Positions 17,071-26,836 of a stretch of 61,075 nt of DNA are shown here, piece after piece; the first letter of the stretch is position 1; every line of letters starts with the position of its first letter. The notes under the pieces are model-generated. The model made no database searches, was not told where the DNA came from, and saw only the letters and a list, made by a program, of their open reading frames with translations. The stretch is from an uncultured Treponema sp. (GTDB lineage: Bacteria > Spirochaetota > Spirochaetia > Treponematales > Treponemataceae), in NCBI GenBank assembly GCA_949300145.1, contig CASGDA010000012.1:1-61075 (forward strand), read 5' to 3'. Made by a program: the position numbers and the translations under genes.

Positions 17071-17523
17071 TTATTTTTCTTCGGTTGCGGCGGCGTTTTC
17101 CGGTTTTTCGCCGCTGTTTTCAGTATTGCCGGAAGCAGGAACTTCCGCTGTTTGGGTGTCTTCGGCGGAATCCTTCGCCTTTTTATCGGCCTTGGACTTC
17201 TTTGAAGTTTTCTCAGGCTCATCCACCACAACGGAGGATATGGCGCTCCGGCTGAATTCGATTTTGGTTCCGTCTTCAACTTTAATGACTATTGTCTTCT
17301 CGTTTTCACGCACCGCGGAAACCTCTCCGTGGATTCCGCCGATTGTGATGACTTTATCGCCTTTTTTCAGGGCGTTGATCATCTTTTCGGTTTCTTTTTG
17401 CTTTTTGTTCTGGGGACGGATAATAAAAAAGTAAAAAATCACAAAAATCAGGACAAACATAAGTATCGTCATGTATGACGAACCGGGCTGGGGCTGGGCT
17501 TGTAAAAGCGGGATAAAATTCAT
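17071..17523 (-). CDS. yajC: Preprotein translocase subunit YajC
   Basis: 150 residues: one membrane helix (MTILMFVLIFVIFYFFIIRP), the RPQNKKQKE motif after it, and the SH3-like YajC domain (ALKKGDKVITIGGIHGEV, VIKVEDGTKIEF). A lysine/glutamate/alanine-rich tail of about 45 residues extends past the usual family length and looks disordered. It associates with SecDF. It is the first gene of the unit. A TATAAT at 17550-17555 on the minus strand lies about 27 bases upstream of the start, but I find no good -35, so the promoter is uncertain. Confidence 0.92.
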   Translation of the reverse strand: MNFIPLLQAQPQPGSSYMTILMFVLIFVIFYFFIIRPQNKKQKETEKMINALKKGDKVITIGGIHGEVSAVRENEKTIVIKVEDGTKIEFSRSAISSVVVDEPEKTSKKSKADKKAKDSAEDTQTAEVPASGNTENSGEKPENAAATEEK

Positions 17524-17689
17524 TGGACTTCACTTCCTTAAAGAAAAATATTATATCCAATACACTACCATGTAGGGCACGGCACAGTCAAGATTGCTGG
17601 AAAGGCATAATAATCAAAAGACCCTCTGTATCAATAAAAGGAAGTGTGATATATTGGAAGTATAACCGAATAAATTCCGGAGGAAACAT

Positions 17690-18958
17690 ATGATTAAAAC
17701 GGTAAAAGATGTGGATTTGAAAGGAAAACGCATCATAATGCGGGTTGACTTCAATGTTCCGATGAAAGACGGGGAAGTCCAGGATGACACCCGTATCCGT
17801 GCGGCTCTTCCCACGATTGAGTATATCTTATCACAGGCCCCCCGCTCCCTCGTTTTGATGAGCCACCTCGGCGATCCGAAAAAAGACGTGAAAAAAGCCC
17901 AGGAAAAGGCTGAAAAAGCCGGAAAAGCTTTCACGGAAGAAGACAAGGAGAAATTCATCAACGGGAAAAACAAAATGAAGCCCGTCGCGGAATACCTTTC
18001 AAAACTTATCGGCAAACCGGTGGCGTTCACCGGCGGATGCCTCGGACAGAAAGCCGCGGTTGACGCGCTCCCCGAAGGCGGAATCCTCATGCTCGAAAAC
18101 ACCCGGTTTGAGGAAGGCGAAACCGCAAAGGACACCGCCGCACAGGAACCCATGGCGAAAGAACTCGCCTCTTACGGCGACATTTACGTGAACGATGCGT
18201 TCGGAACGGCGCACCGCGCGCACGCATCCACAGCGACAATCGCCAAATTCATGGATGTGAAGGTCGGCGGTTTCCTTATGGAAAAAGAAGTGAAATACCT
18301 TGAGCCGATGCTGAACAACCCGCCGAAACCGATGACAGCCATAATCGGCGGGGCAAAGGTTTCCTCAAAAATAGCCGTTCTGGAAAGCCTTCTGAAAAGC
18401 GCGTCCTCCCTTATCATCGGAGGGGGAATGGCTTACACCTTCCTCAAGGCGCAGGGACACACAATCGGCAAATCCCTTGTTGAGGATGACTTTATCGACA
18501 CAGCGAAGAGCCTTCTTTCCAAGGCCGCCGAAAAAGGCGTGAAAATCCTGCTGCCGGTGGATCATCTCGGAGCGGAGGAATTCAGCGCGGACGCTAAGGC
18601 TGTTCCCGTGGACGGAATCGACATTCCCGACAATCTGATGGGTATGGACGTTGGACCGAAAACCCTGGCGCTGTACAAGGATGTAATCCTCGCCTCCAAA
18701 TCCATCGTATGGAACGGTCCTGTGGGGGTTTTTGAATTCGAAGCGTTCTCCAAAGGAACAGCGGAAGTGGCGCATCTCGTCGCCGAGGCTACCGGAAAAG
18801 GCGCTGTAAGCGTTGTCGGCGGAGGAGATTCCGTGGCGGCGGTCAACAAATTCAACCTGGCATCAAAGATGAGCCATGTTTCCACAGGCGGCGGCGCCTC
18901 CCTTGAATTCCTTGAAGGCAAAACCCTTCCCGGAATCGCTGTCCTCGAGACAAAATAA
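17690..18958 (+). CDS. pgk: Phosphoglycerate kinase
   Basis: 422 residues. [19 protein letters not shown] is the N-terminal substrate-binding signature; [19 protein letters not shown], the nucleotide-binding WNGPVGVFE and the C-terminal GGGDSVAAV and [14 protein letters not shown] are all present. It catalyses ATP formation from 1,3-bisphosphoglycerate in glycolysis. The length matches the family, with a small lysine-rich insertion near residues 65-95 ([12 protein letters not shown]) as in spirochaete enzymes. CCGGAGGAA sits just before the ATG. It is a single-gene unit diverging from yajC, and the purine-rich, codon-biased sequence suggests high expression. Confidence 0.96.
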   Translation: MIKTVKDVDLKGKRIIMRVDFNVPMKDGEVQDDTRIRAALPTIEYILSQAPRSLVLMSHLGDPKKDVKKAQEKAEKAGKAFTEEDKEKFINGKNKMKPVAEYLSKLIGKPVAFTGGCLGQKAAVDALPEGGILMLENTRFEEGETAKDTAAQEPMAKELASYGDIYVNDAFGTAHRAHASTATIAKFMDVKVGGFLMEKEVKYLEPMLNNPPKPMTAIIGGAKVSSKIAVLESLLKSASSLIIGGGMAYTFLKAQGHTIGKSLVEDDFIDTAKSLLSKAAEKGVKILLPVDHLGAEEFSADAKAVPVDGIDIPDNLMGMDVGPKTLALYKDVILASKSIVWNGPVGVFEFEAFSKGTAEVAHLVAEATGKGAVSVVGGGDSVAAVNKFNLASKMSHVSTGGGASLEFLEGKTLPGIAVLETK

Positions 18959-18981
18959 GGAGCGCACGCATCCCAGCCACA

Positions 18982-19038
18982 ACCACCCGCCGGACGGGTG
19001 GTTTACCGGGCTGTCCGGAAACCGGACAGCCCTTTTTT
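18982..19038 (+). terminator. Double-hairpin terminator after pgk
   Basis: A first hairpin (ACCACCCG/CGGGTGGT, 18982-19002) is followed by an 11-bp perfect stem GGGCTGTCCGG/CCGGACAGCCC with an AAA loop (19008-19032) and six T residues. Confidence 0.92.
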
Positions 19039-19050
19039 CACCTTATTTTT

Positions 19051-19758
19051 TCACCTGACAATGGAAATGTATCCGTCCGCATCCAGAAAAAGACTGTATT
19101 CAACACCAGGCTCAAAGGAACGGATTTTAAGCCGCCGGCTTGAGAAGCCGTTCAGTAAGCCGGGGAAAATGCGCTCCAGCTTCACCATCGTGAAAACATC
19201 CTTCAGGGAGGCCCTCTCTTTTTCGGAAATTTCAGGCAGCATGTAAATCAGAGGATATCCGTCCAAATCGTAATAAGGCAGAAGATTGATGGCGGAACGG
19301 CTTCCGGAATCATCGGAATAAAGAAGCAGTGGGAAAACCAGCATGGAAGCGGAGTCCACCGGGTTATCCTGCGTGCCCCGCTTTCCAATCCATTTCAAAA
19401 ATTCAAAAAACGAAAACGGTTCGGTCGGAAGGGTCAGAACGAGACAGTCAAGATTCAGGGACCATCCGCTCCAGGAGCGTTCGATGACACCCACAGGATT
19501 TCCGCCGGGAGTTGAAAACCTGAATCTGGCGCTTATTGTATCGGAACCGCGTCCGAAAATAGTGACGGAAACAGGCAGCCGGATTCCTCCGCTTTCCATC
19601 CGCATAATCTGCAGGATTCTTGAAGATGAAATTGTGTTATAGACAAAATAAACATGGATCACACAAAAAACACAGACACACAGACAGACCAAAAACGGAG
19701 GAATCAAAATAAGACGCAGGAATCTTTTTTTATATCCCGGGGGAAAATGCCCTTTCAT
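19051..19758 (-). CDS. Membrane-anchored hypothetical protein
   Basis: 235 residues of no family I recognise. One strongly hydrophobic segment near residues 13-38 (LRLILIPPFLVCLCVCVFCV) follows a basic N-terminus, so it is probably a single-pass inner-membrane protein with its bulk outside the cytoplasm. The rest is a mixed alpha/beta domain without recognisable catalytic residues. The ATG overlaps the ligA stop by four bases (ATGA), so it is translated with ligA. It is the last gene of a five-gene minus-strand unit and converges on pgk across the pgk terminator. Confidence 0.7.
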   Translation of the reverse strand: MKGHFPPGYKKRFLRLILIPPFLVCLCVCVFCVIHVYFVYNTISSSRILQIMRMESGGIRLPVSVTIFGRGSDTISARFRFSTPGGNPVGVIERSWSGWSLNLDCLVLTLPTEPFSFFEFLKWIGKRGTQDNPVDSASMLVFPLLLYSDDSGSRSAINLLPYYDLDGYPLIYMLPEISEKERASLKDVFTMVKLERIFPGLLNGFSSRRLKIRSFEPGVEYSLFLDADGYISIVR

Positions 19759-21824
19759 GTGTCGATTCCCAGCTCTATCTGGAGGCTGTCCCCGGTCTTT
19801 TTCCCCCGGGCCGGTTCTTTTTTTCCGGCGCCTGCTTTACCGCCTGAACCGGCTTTCCCGGCTTCTTCGACAAGTTTCAAAAAACCGTCCTCGCTTAAAA
19901 CAGGGATACCCAGCTCGGCGGCCCGCCTGTTTTTTGAAGAACCGGATTCAGGGTCATTTGTGACAAGGTAAGAAAGATCCTTCGTGACGGAACTTTTCGC
20001 CTGTCCCCCCAAACTCCGGATTAAATTCTCCGCCTCCTGTCTTTTCATGGAAGAAAGCTCGCCCGTAAAACAAAAGCTTTTTCCGGAGAACGGCGCGCCG
20101 GAGACGGCGGGAGACGTGAGGGTTATGCCTGAAACCCCGACAACCTTTTCCATTTCAGGCCTCAGCTTTTTTAAAGCGGCGGATAATTCGCCCGCAAGCA
20201 CGGGGCCGAACTGGTAGACAGCGGCGAAGTCTTCAGCGGAAGCCGCGAAGAATTTTTCAAGACTGGTGAAGCCTGACTGCACAAGTTTCTCAGTCATTGT
20301 CTCGCCTATTCCTTCTATATCGAAACCGGCGATAAAGGCTGACAGGGATATCTTCTTCTTTGAATGGAGGGAACGGAGAACCTTCGCGGCGCTGATTTTC
20401 CCCATTCTGTCTATGTCCTCAAGCTGCTTAACCGTCAGCAAATATAAATCACTTATGGAATGAACAAGCCCTTTTTCAAAAAGGCGGCGCAGAAGGTTTT
20501 CGCCGAAATCACGGACAGACAAAACCGCAATCCATTTTTCAAGTCTGTGCAGAATCCGCTTGGGGCACTCCTCATTCGGACAATAAAGGCGCGTGCCCTC
20601 ATTACACAATTCGGTCCGGCACACGGAGCATTCATGCGGCACGGGAACATCGGCGGAGCCGGGAGGAGTTTCCACAAGGCCTATTATTTTCGGAATGATT
20701 TCACCCCGCTTCGTGACAAGTACATGGCTTCCGATTTTCAAATTAAGCTCAGAAATCACATTGGGATTCGCAAGGCTCGCACGGCGGACGGTGGTTCCCG
20801 CAAGGCGCACGGGATCTATCTTGGCGACAGGAGTATAAGTCGCCCCGGACTCGCTCCATTCCACTTCCCGCAGAACGCTCACAGCTTCTTCCAGACTGAA
20901 CTTAAAGGCAATCTGTTTCTCCGGCCTTGACCGCGCCAAATCAGAGGGATCGATTTTTCTTCCCTTTACAACAAGACCGTCAATGTCATAGTCAAGGGAC
21001 GCCCTGCTTTCCATGACACGGGAACGGTAATTCACAACCTCGTCGGCTCCGCTGCATATTTTCCAGGGTACGGTCGTAAAACCGCACATTGAAAGCCAGT
21101 TTATTTTTTCTATCTCGTCCGAAAAAGGGGCATAGCCTGAAAAGGGGCTTCCCGGCATTCCGGAGGCGGCGTCATAACAGATGACGGAAAGTCTGGAACA
21201 CCCTTCCCCGTCCTTTCTTTTCATTATGCCGTTCGCCGCGTTCCTGCAGTTCGCCTTGTCGCTGAAAAACCTGCGGTGGACGGACCGGAACATCACAACT
21301 TCACCGCGGACACCGCCGCTGAAAGGATGAGCGCCCTCCGGTCCGTATTCTCCCGGCAGGGTCTTTACAACCCCGCCCATTTTTGAAACGTTGGGGGTGA
21401 TATCATCCCCTATCCTTCCGTCCCCGCGGGTCACGCCTTTCACGAATTCCCCTTTTTCATACTGAAGTTCTATGCTGGCACCGTCCAGCTTATATTCCAC
21501 AATGAATTCAGAGAAATCCTGCTTTCCGGCCCAGGCATAAAATTCACCTGGATCCGCGGCCTTGTCCTGGCTCCCCATGGGGATAAGATGATATTCCTTG
21601 GGGAATCCGTCAGCTGTTTCGGAATTGATTTTGGAAAACACAGGGTTCTCGGGATCAACTTCCTTCAGTTTGTCCCACAACAAATCAAATTCCGAATCCG
21701 ATATTTCAGGCTCACCGTTATAATAAAGCTGCTGATGGTGTTTAATAAGCTTTTCCAAAGCACGGACATCGTCCGGAACATGAAAAGCCGCTTTTTTTTC
21801 GTCACCCGTTTTTCTGCCGGCCAA
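19755..21824 (-). CDS. ligA: NAD-dependent DNA ligase
   Basis: 689 residues in LigA order: Ia/NTase domain with the adenylation lysine K112 in YKLDG and later VTRGDGRIGDDITPN; OB fold; four-cysteine zinc finger (CSVC and CPNEEC, around residue 400); helix-hairpin-helix repeats (IEGIGETMTEKL); and a BRCT domain (SGKSFCFTGELSSMKR to about residue 660) followed by a basic tail. It seals nicks in replication and repair using NAD+. The usual SLDN/SLDK site reads GSQDK, and the adenylation motif starts EYKLDGAS, so it is divergent. The only plausible start is TTG 21824, with GGGAGAGG upstream and no in-frame ATG before residue 83. Confidence 0.93.
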   Translation of the reverse strand: MAGRKTGDEKKAAFHVPDDVRALEKLIKHHQQLYYNGEPEISDSEFDLLWDKLKEVDPENPVFSKINSETADGFPKEYHLIPMGSQDKAADPGEFYAWAGKQDFSEFIVEYKLDGASIELQYEKGEFVKGVTRGDGRIGDDITPNVSKMGGVVKTLPGEYGPEGAHPFSGGVRGEVVMFRSVHRRFFSDKANCRNAANGIMKRKDGEGCSRLSVICYDAASGMPGSPFSGYAPFSDEIEKINWLSMCGFTTVPWKICSGADEVVNYRSRVMESRASLDYDIDGLVVKGRKIDPSDLARSRPEKQIAFKFSLEEAVSVLREVEWSESGATYTPVAKIDPVRLAGTTVRRASLANPNVISELNLKIGSHVLVTKRGEIIPKIIGLVETPPGSADVPVPHECSVCRTELCNEGTRLYCPNEECPKRILHRLEKWIAVLSVRDFGENLLRRLFEKGLVHSISDLYLLTVKQLEDIDRMGKISAAKVLRSLHSKKKISLSAFIAGFDIEGIGETMTEKLVQSGFTSLEKFFAASAEDFAAVYQFGPVLAGELSAALKKLRPEMEKVVGVSGITLTSPAVSGAPFSGKSFCFTGELSSMKRQEAENLIRSLGGQAKSSVTKDLSYLVTNDPESGSSKNRRAAELGIPVLSEDGFLKLVEEAGKAGSGGKAGAGKKEPARGKKTGDSLQIELGIDT

Positions 21825-21839
21825 AGGTTCCTCTCCCAG

Positions 21840-22550
21840 TCAGTCCCCGTTTTCTTCCTGACGTTTTTTTCTAAAAACCAGTTCGTATATACCGTGGCTT
21901 TGAGCCTTTCCTTTTTTTTCAAAAGCGGTTTCAGGACGCCATGCCTGCACGGGGGCGAAACCGTTATAAAGATTTTCCAGCGCCGGAGTCGCGGCGAGTT
22001 CCGAACAGGCTTCCTCCCCGTAAGGCTGCCAGTCTGTAGCCATAAAAATACAGCCGCCCGGTGCCAGTTTCCGCGCGATTAAATCCGTCCGGGGACGCCT
22101 CATAAGCCGTCTTTTATGATGGCGTTTTTTAGGCCAGGGGTCGGGGAAAAAAACATGGAAAGCGGAGACGGAATCATCGGGAATCATATTCTCGAGTATC
22201 TCTATGGCGTCATATTCAATGATTCTGAGGTTTGACAGACCCCTCTGCTCTATCTCAACAAGAAGCTTTCCGATTCCCGGCTTATGAACCTCAATCCCTA
22301 TATAATTTTTATCCGGATTTTCAGCTGCGATTATCGCCGTGGCCCGGCCCATTCCGAAACCTATCTCAATCACAACGGGATTAACATTCTCAAAAACATC
22401 CGTAAAGTTGATTATTGAATTTTGATACGGAATACACCAGCGCGCGGAATGAATGGAATAGGCTTTTTTCTGCGCCTCTGTCATCCTTCCGGTACGCAGC
22501 ACATATGTGTGTATACCGCGCATATTATTTTCATTCATCTCCATCATCAT
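21840..22550 (-). CDS. trmB: tRNA (guanine-N7)-methyltransferase
   Basis: 236 residues. It has the SAM-binding [13 protein letters not shown] motif, an [10 protein letters not shown] strand, and the TrmB signature [15 protein letters not shown]. The N-terminal [17 protein letters not shown] matches the RxGRxTxxQ region of the family. It methylates G46 of tRNAs. The start is uncertain: several in-frame ATGs lie between 22550 and 22521, all close to or overlapping the end of the upstream lipoprotein gene. Only 15 bases separate its stop from ligA. Confidence 0.92.
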   Translation of the reverse strand: MMMEMNENNMRGIHTYVLRTGRMTEAQKKAYSIHSARWCIPYQNSIINFTDVFENVNPVVIEIGFGMGRATAIIAAENPDKNYIGIEVHKPGIGKLLVEIEQRGLSNLRIIEYDAIEILENMIPDDSVSAFHVFFPDPWPKKRHHKRRLMRRPRTDLIARKLAPGGCIFMATDWQPYGEEACSELAATPALENLYNGFAPVQAWRPETAFEKKGKAQSHGIYELVFRKKRQEENGD

Positions 22551-23346
22551 AACCTAAAGAAACCGGAAACAACAATACCCCGGCGGTTCCGGAGGCATTG
22601 CCGGCGAAACACTGCACGCTTCCAAACCCGGAAACAACCTCTTCTCCAAGAGGCTGAATCTTTTCCTCCAAAACGGAAACGGGAATTTCCGCGGAGCCGC
22701 CGGTGAACATTTCAGAACCGACCGGAAAGGTGTAAAAAGGATTTCCATCCTTATCCAGAAAAATAAGCGTGATTTTTGAAAATTCCGGGGAATTTTCCTC
22801 GGACCTGATAAAAAGCCGGCTCCCGGACTTTTTTCTTTCAGAAACCTCCAGTTCCACGGAAACCGGAGAAGTTTCCGGAAAAATGCGGCTTTCAAGTGAA
22901 AAAGAAGAAATCTCCTCGTTTCCGGCTAAATCACGTACACACACGGAATACACCCCCTCCGGAAAAGACGCGCCGTCACCGGAATAAACGGGGGAGAAAA
23001 CGGGGCTGCCAATCCAAAGGGAATCCCCGCTTTTTCCGGGAGGGGAAATTACCGCGGCGTTTTCAGCGGTCAGGTTCCATTCGATTCCGGTGTCATCATG
23101 GATCACGGTCATGGAGCCGAAATTCTCCGGGTCTGAACCGCTTTTGAATAAAACAAAAACGGAAAGCCTTTCCGCGAAATTCCCTGAAGAATCCTGAACC
23201 CAAAGCCGCCGCGCATCGGAACGGAGAATCACCGGATTATCCGCCGAGCATGACGGCAGCAGCAGCGGAAGAGGCAGAAAAAAAGCGGACAACAAAAGAC
23301 CCGCCCGGACACATTTTTTCAATATATTCAATATATAAGGATGCAT
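22531..23346 (-). CDS. Predicted lipoprotein of unknown function
   Basis: 271 residues from ATG 23346. A type II signal peptide ([20 protein letters not shown]) ends in the lipobox LLPSC with the lipidated cysteine at position 33. The mature part looks like two beta-rich repeats: each has a charged strand, an [14 protein letters not shown] or [12 protein letters not shown] core and a [11 protein letters not shown] or IPVSVLEE strand, suggesting Ig-like folding. A TTG six codons upstream is in frame but places the signal peptide further in. The stop overlaps the first possible trmB starts. Placement as a lipoprotein is from the lipobox; function is unknown. Confidence 0.75.
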   Translation of the reverse strand: MHPYILNILKKCVRAGLLLSAFFLPLPLLLPSCSADNPVILRSDARRLWVQDSSGNFAERLSVFVLFKSGSDPENFGSMTVIHDDTGIEWNLTAENAAVISPPGKSGDSLWIGSPVFSPVYSGDGASFPEGVYSVCVRDLAGNEEISSFSLESRIFPETSPVSVELEVSERKKSGSRLFIRSEENSPEFSKITLIFLDKDGNPFYTFPVGSEMFTGGSAEIPVSVLEEKIQPLGEEVVSGFGSVQCFAGNASGTAGVLLFPVSLGYDDGDE

Positions 23347-23353
23347 AAACAGA

Positions 23354-24520
23354 TTAGAATACAAAGGAAAGGTTTATAACCGTTAAATCCGAATCCCTGA
23401 ACTGGTTGGCGTTGGATTCAAAGCGTACATTCACCTTTTCACAGGCTTCGCTCAGGTAGGAAAGATAATACATACCGAGACCTGTGTCGTCTTCCCCCTC
23501 AGGAATTTCCCTGTAAAAATCAATAAGGGACTTTTTCTTCAGGTCTGCGTTTTTCTTGTCGTTTATGGATTCCTTGACGGCTTCGCTCTGTTCCTCTTTG
23601 TTATAAAGGGTTATCTGCAGTTTCCCCTGCGTACCGATGGAAGTACTCCCGCCGCCCAGTTTCCAGGACAGGAATACAAGCTCATGCTTGCGCTCCAGCT
23701 CGCTTACGACTTTTTTCCGGATATTGGGATCAAACATAATCGTATTCATATCCACGGAGCCTTTATACATATTTTTGGCTTCTTTCCTTATGTTTGAGTT
23801 CTCGGCATTTATGACAAGTTCCATCAACATCAGCGAAATATATTCCGCTATCTTTGCCTTATCCATATATTCCGTCAGACTCGAACGGATTGTTTTCAGG
23901 ATGCTGTCAAAATTCGGGGCGTCCTTGAATTTCGTGATTATGAACCAGACGAAAGGCCTCAGATTCATCAGAAACTTTTCGCTCAGCAAAAGCTGGATGT
24001 TCTTCTCCTCCGGCAGGAGAGACGTGTTTTTGTTGATGAAATTGTAAAGGGGGGCAAGAATTTCCCTGCGGGTTTCATATATAAACTGCTCGTTTTTCAC
24101 AAGAACCGAACGGAGGAAATTTTCTTTTATATGTGTTTTTTCATCGATTATGTTGGCTGGATTAAGACGGTTCCACTTTTTTATAACATCGCTGGCCAAA
24201 ACCTGGTGGAAAATATAATTGTCATACTGCCTGTACAGAACGGAATAAACTATCAGCTTTGACAAATCCATGATTTCCTGGCGGGAAGAGACGAATTCAG
24301 GCTTGGAAATCTCAATTTTGGAGATATAATCTATCATCAAAAGTCTCTGGATTGAAGCCGGGGAAAATTCATCAATGGAAATACCGTATTCCTCGACATT
24401 ATCCGCAAGCTTGAACCGGAGCAATTTTTTATTCTGACGGATAAAAAAAGTAGAGCCCTCCTGAGTAAGGATTATTTTCAGCGGCAGACTTAAAATGCTT
24501 TTCTTCTCCCAGAACGACAT
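23354..24520 (-). CDS. Conserved-looking cytoplasmic protein, possible GHKL-like end
   Basis: 388 residues, soluble and rich in charged helices, with a GGAGGG Shine-Dalgarno. The C-terminal part (TGLGMYYLSYLSEACEKVNVRFES) resembles the ATP-lid and last strand of GHKL ATPases such as histidine kinases, and LMLMELVINAEN resembles an N-box. I see no H-box and no clear G1 motif, so catalytic function is not supported. It heads the five-gene minus-strand unit with trmB and ligA, spaced seven bases from the lipoprotein gene. It diverges from the large membrane protein at 24651. Confidence 0.7.
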   Translation of the reverse strand: MSFWEKKSILSLPLKIILTQEGSTFFIRQNKKLLRFKLADNVEEYGISIDEFSPASIQRLLMIDYISKIEISKPEFVSSRQEIMDLSKLIVYSVLYRQYDNYIFHQVLASDVIKKWNRLNPANIIDEKTHIKENFLRSVLVKNEQFIYETRREILAPLYNFINKNTSLLPEEKNIQLLLSEKFLMNLRPFVWFIITKFKDAPNFDSILKTIRSSLTEYMDKAKIAEYISLMLMELVINAENSNIRKEAKNMYKGSVDMNTIMFDPNIRKKVVSELERKHELVFLSWKLGGGSTSIGTQGKLQITLYNKEEQSEAVKESINDKKNADLKKKSLIDFYREIPEGEDDTGLGMYYLSYLSEACEKVNVRFESNANQFRDSDLTVINLSFVF

Positions 24521-24582
24521 TATCCCTCCAGATTATTAGGTTATATAATAAAAAAGCAATTTATGCAACGTTTTCTTTTTGC

Positions 24583-24611
24583 TTGACAATAACTATTTAT
24601 CGGCATATTTT
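24583..24611 (+). promoter_or_regulatory. Sigma70-type promoter for the 24651 gene
   Basis: A perfect -35 TTGACA (24583-24588), a 17-base spacer and TATTTT (24606-24611) lie 39 bases upstream of the ATG, in the 130-base divergent gap. Confidence 0.55.
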
Positions 24612-24650
24612 AAACCTGTTTGGAAAATTTTCTTATACTAAGCCGTAACA

Positions 24651-26834
24651 ATGTTCTTTTTAGTGATTTTATCCTTTCTACTGCCGTTATTTTCTCCGCA
24701 GGCTTACGGTGCGGAAAATGAAGTCATAACCTTCGGGAAACAGGAAGGCTTCAATTTCATCATTGCGGTTCCTGAAACACCGGGGACCTTGAATTCCATC
24801 CAGTTTTCGCGGATTGTCTCTTTTTTCAGTGAGGCCGGAAAAAAAGGAACCCTGCCTGACGCGCGGATTTCCGTCATTTCAACAAAAAACGACTATTCCC
24901 GCCTTCCTGAGAACCTGCGCCCGGAGGTACCTGAAGGAACCGCGGGGGTAATTTCCATGCTGGAACAGGAATCCTCCGGAATTGTAATCCTTGTCCTGCC
25001 GGAGGAGGAGACGGGAATTACAACCGTGAAATACGGTGTCAAATACGAAACCTCCCCGCCTGAGCTTTTGACCGCGGTGACGAAGGCTTTTGATGAAAGC
25101 AGGGGCATATGGAAGCTTGAAGAAACAAAAATAGAGTTGTACAGAATCGGCTGGGTGACCGAAAACCACATCCTGGCAGCCTACCTTAATGCGGGGGTTC
25201 CCGCGCTTGCGGTTTGCACAGGACAGAATATATCCTCGGTACTGATGAGAACCATGGAAATACTTTCGGAAACAGACCCTCCCCCGATGGTTTCAGACCG
25301 GCATTATATACTTCTGACTGTTCCTGACCTTCTGTATAAAGCCGCATCCGGAATCTCACGCTTTTTTTATGAAAACAGGAATTTCCTGCCGAAAAGCATA
25401 CGGACGGATATCGAGGACATTGAAAGCGGCTCCCAATTCACGGACCGGATTTTCTCCGAAGAACGCTTCTTTATTCTCAGTGAAAGGCTTATGGTTGCAG
25501 CCGTCATATTGTGTCTGGCGGTTTTCCTGTTTTATCTGTGCCTCTTCACATTCCTGCATCCGGTGACAAGGAGAAGGAGGAGGAGGGAACTTGTACGGGT
25601 TCTTCCGTATCCTTTTTTGTATTCAGTACTTAATATAATCGCCCTTTACGCAGGGGGGCATATAACAGCCCTTCTTTTCTCCGCAAGATTCGGGAAACCC
25701 GATGCATGGATTCTCCTCCCCAAACTGGCCTTTTTAACAAAGCTGAGCATAACCTTTCTTTTTGTGACTTCTTTCAGCGTAATAAAAAATTCACTGCTTT
25801 TTCCGAGGAATCCGCAAATACTCGGATATATTGCGGCGCTGTCAAGCTTTATGAATATTTTCATTTTTCTGGTCATAGAATTTTCGCTGGCTCCGTATTT
25901 TATAACCTGCTTTTTACTCGCGTCAGTGTGTTTCTACTCAAAAAACAAAATCCTTCAAATTATATTTACAGTCATGTACGTACTGGTTTTCCTCCCGTTT
26001 TACCGCCAGATTTTAACCGGAAATACCGCGGCACTGTCCATGTTGTACAACGGCGACAACGGATGGAATGTCTGGGCCGCTTTTTTCGCGGTTCCGGTCC
26101 AGCTTATGATTTCACGCATAATCGTCAGCTGGAAACACGATGCAGGTAAAACAGGGAAAGCCGGATTGTCCGTAATCAGAATGGAAATAAATCCTCCTAA
26201 AATATTCAAACGGGATAAAAAGGTTAAAATATACATTCCGGTTTTACCGGCGGCCGCTTTTATTTTGGTACTTGTTTCGGTTTCAACGGTTCTTTTCACA
26301 AAAGCCTGGAGTGACGGGAACCCGCTTAAAATAAGGCTGAACCAAAACATAACGGATGAAGGTCTCGATATCACGATGGAAGGCCCCGCGGATCCCGGAA
26401 AAGTTGATTTGAAAAGAACAGGCGGAGAAGCTCTGCCGCCTTTCTCCGATATCACCCCTGAAAACTTCCTCGACGTGTCATTCTCATCCCGGATGTTTCT
26501 GGACAGAACGGTTTATGAGCTTGTGATTGAACCGGCTATTCCCGCCAGCAGGATTGACGTGCAGATTTCCACATCGGAAGGAATAGCAGTCCAGACAGCC
26601 TCCCAACCCTTTGAATTTGAAGAAGGAGGTTCTTCCGCTGTCTTCGCATCAGGAGAAAATCCGGACACACCCCTGCATGTTAATTTCATAACAGGAAGCA
26701 CAGGAACCCTCTGCGCGGATATTTCTTTCTGGAGTGTTGAAAACCCCTTCGGATTCGTAATAGATAAAAGCGACATAAAAACAGAACCTCTTTTATTTGT
26801 GCGCCATAAAACAACGCTTAAAGACGGAGAGTAA
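24651..26834 (+). CDS. Large polytopic membrane protein, signal peptide, unknown function
   Basis: 727 residues. An N-terminal signal peptide (LVILSFLLPLFSPQAYGA) leads to an exported domain of about 250 residues, then about eight membrane helices (roughly 280-560), then a C-terminal extracytoplasmic beta-rich domain (about 570-727) after a further helix (IPVLPAAAFILVLVSVSTVLF). The exported N-terminal domain has alternating strands and helices but no signature I can assign. There is no Shine-Dalgarno in front of the ATG. The dinB start lies two bases after the stop with no separate promoter. I do not recognise the family; the layout would suit a surface-sensing or transport-associated protein, which is only a guess. 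Confidence 0.75.
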   Translation: MFFLVILSFLLPLFSPQAYGAENEVITFGKQEGFNFIIAVPETPGTLNSIQFSRIVSFFSEAGKKGTLPDARISVISTKNDYSRLPENLRPEVPEGTAGVISMLEQESSGIVILVLPEEETGITTVKYGVKYETSPPELLTAVTKAFDESRGIWKLEETKIELYRIGWVTENHILAAYLNAGVPALAVCTGQNISSVLMRTMEILSETDPPPMVSDRHYILLTVPDLLYKAASGISRFFYENRNFLPKSIRTDIEDIESGSQFTDRIFSEERFFILSERLMVAAVILCLAVFLFYLCLFTFLHPVTRRRRRRELVRVLPYPFLYSVLNIIALYAGGHITALLFSARFGKPDAWILLPKLAFLTKLSITFLFVTSFSVIKNSLLFPRNPQILGYIAALSSFMNIFIFLVIEFSLAPYFITCFLLASVCFYSKNKILQIIFTVMYVLVFLPFYRQILTGNTAALSMLYNGDNGWNVWAAFFAVPVQLMISRIIVSWKHDAGKTGKAGLSVIRMEINPPKIFKRDKKVKIYIPVLPAAAFILVLVSVSTVLFTKAWSDGNPLKIRLNQNITDEGLDITMEGPADPGKVDLKRTGGEALPPFSDITPENFLDVSFSSRMFLDRTVYELVIEPAIPASRIDVQISTSEGIAVQTASQPFEFEEGGSSAVFASGENPDTPLHVNFITGSTGTLCADISFWSVENPFGFVIDKSDIKTEPLLFVRHKTTLKDGE

Positions 26835-26836
26835 GG

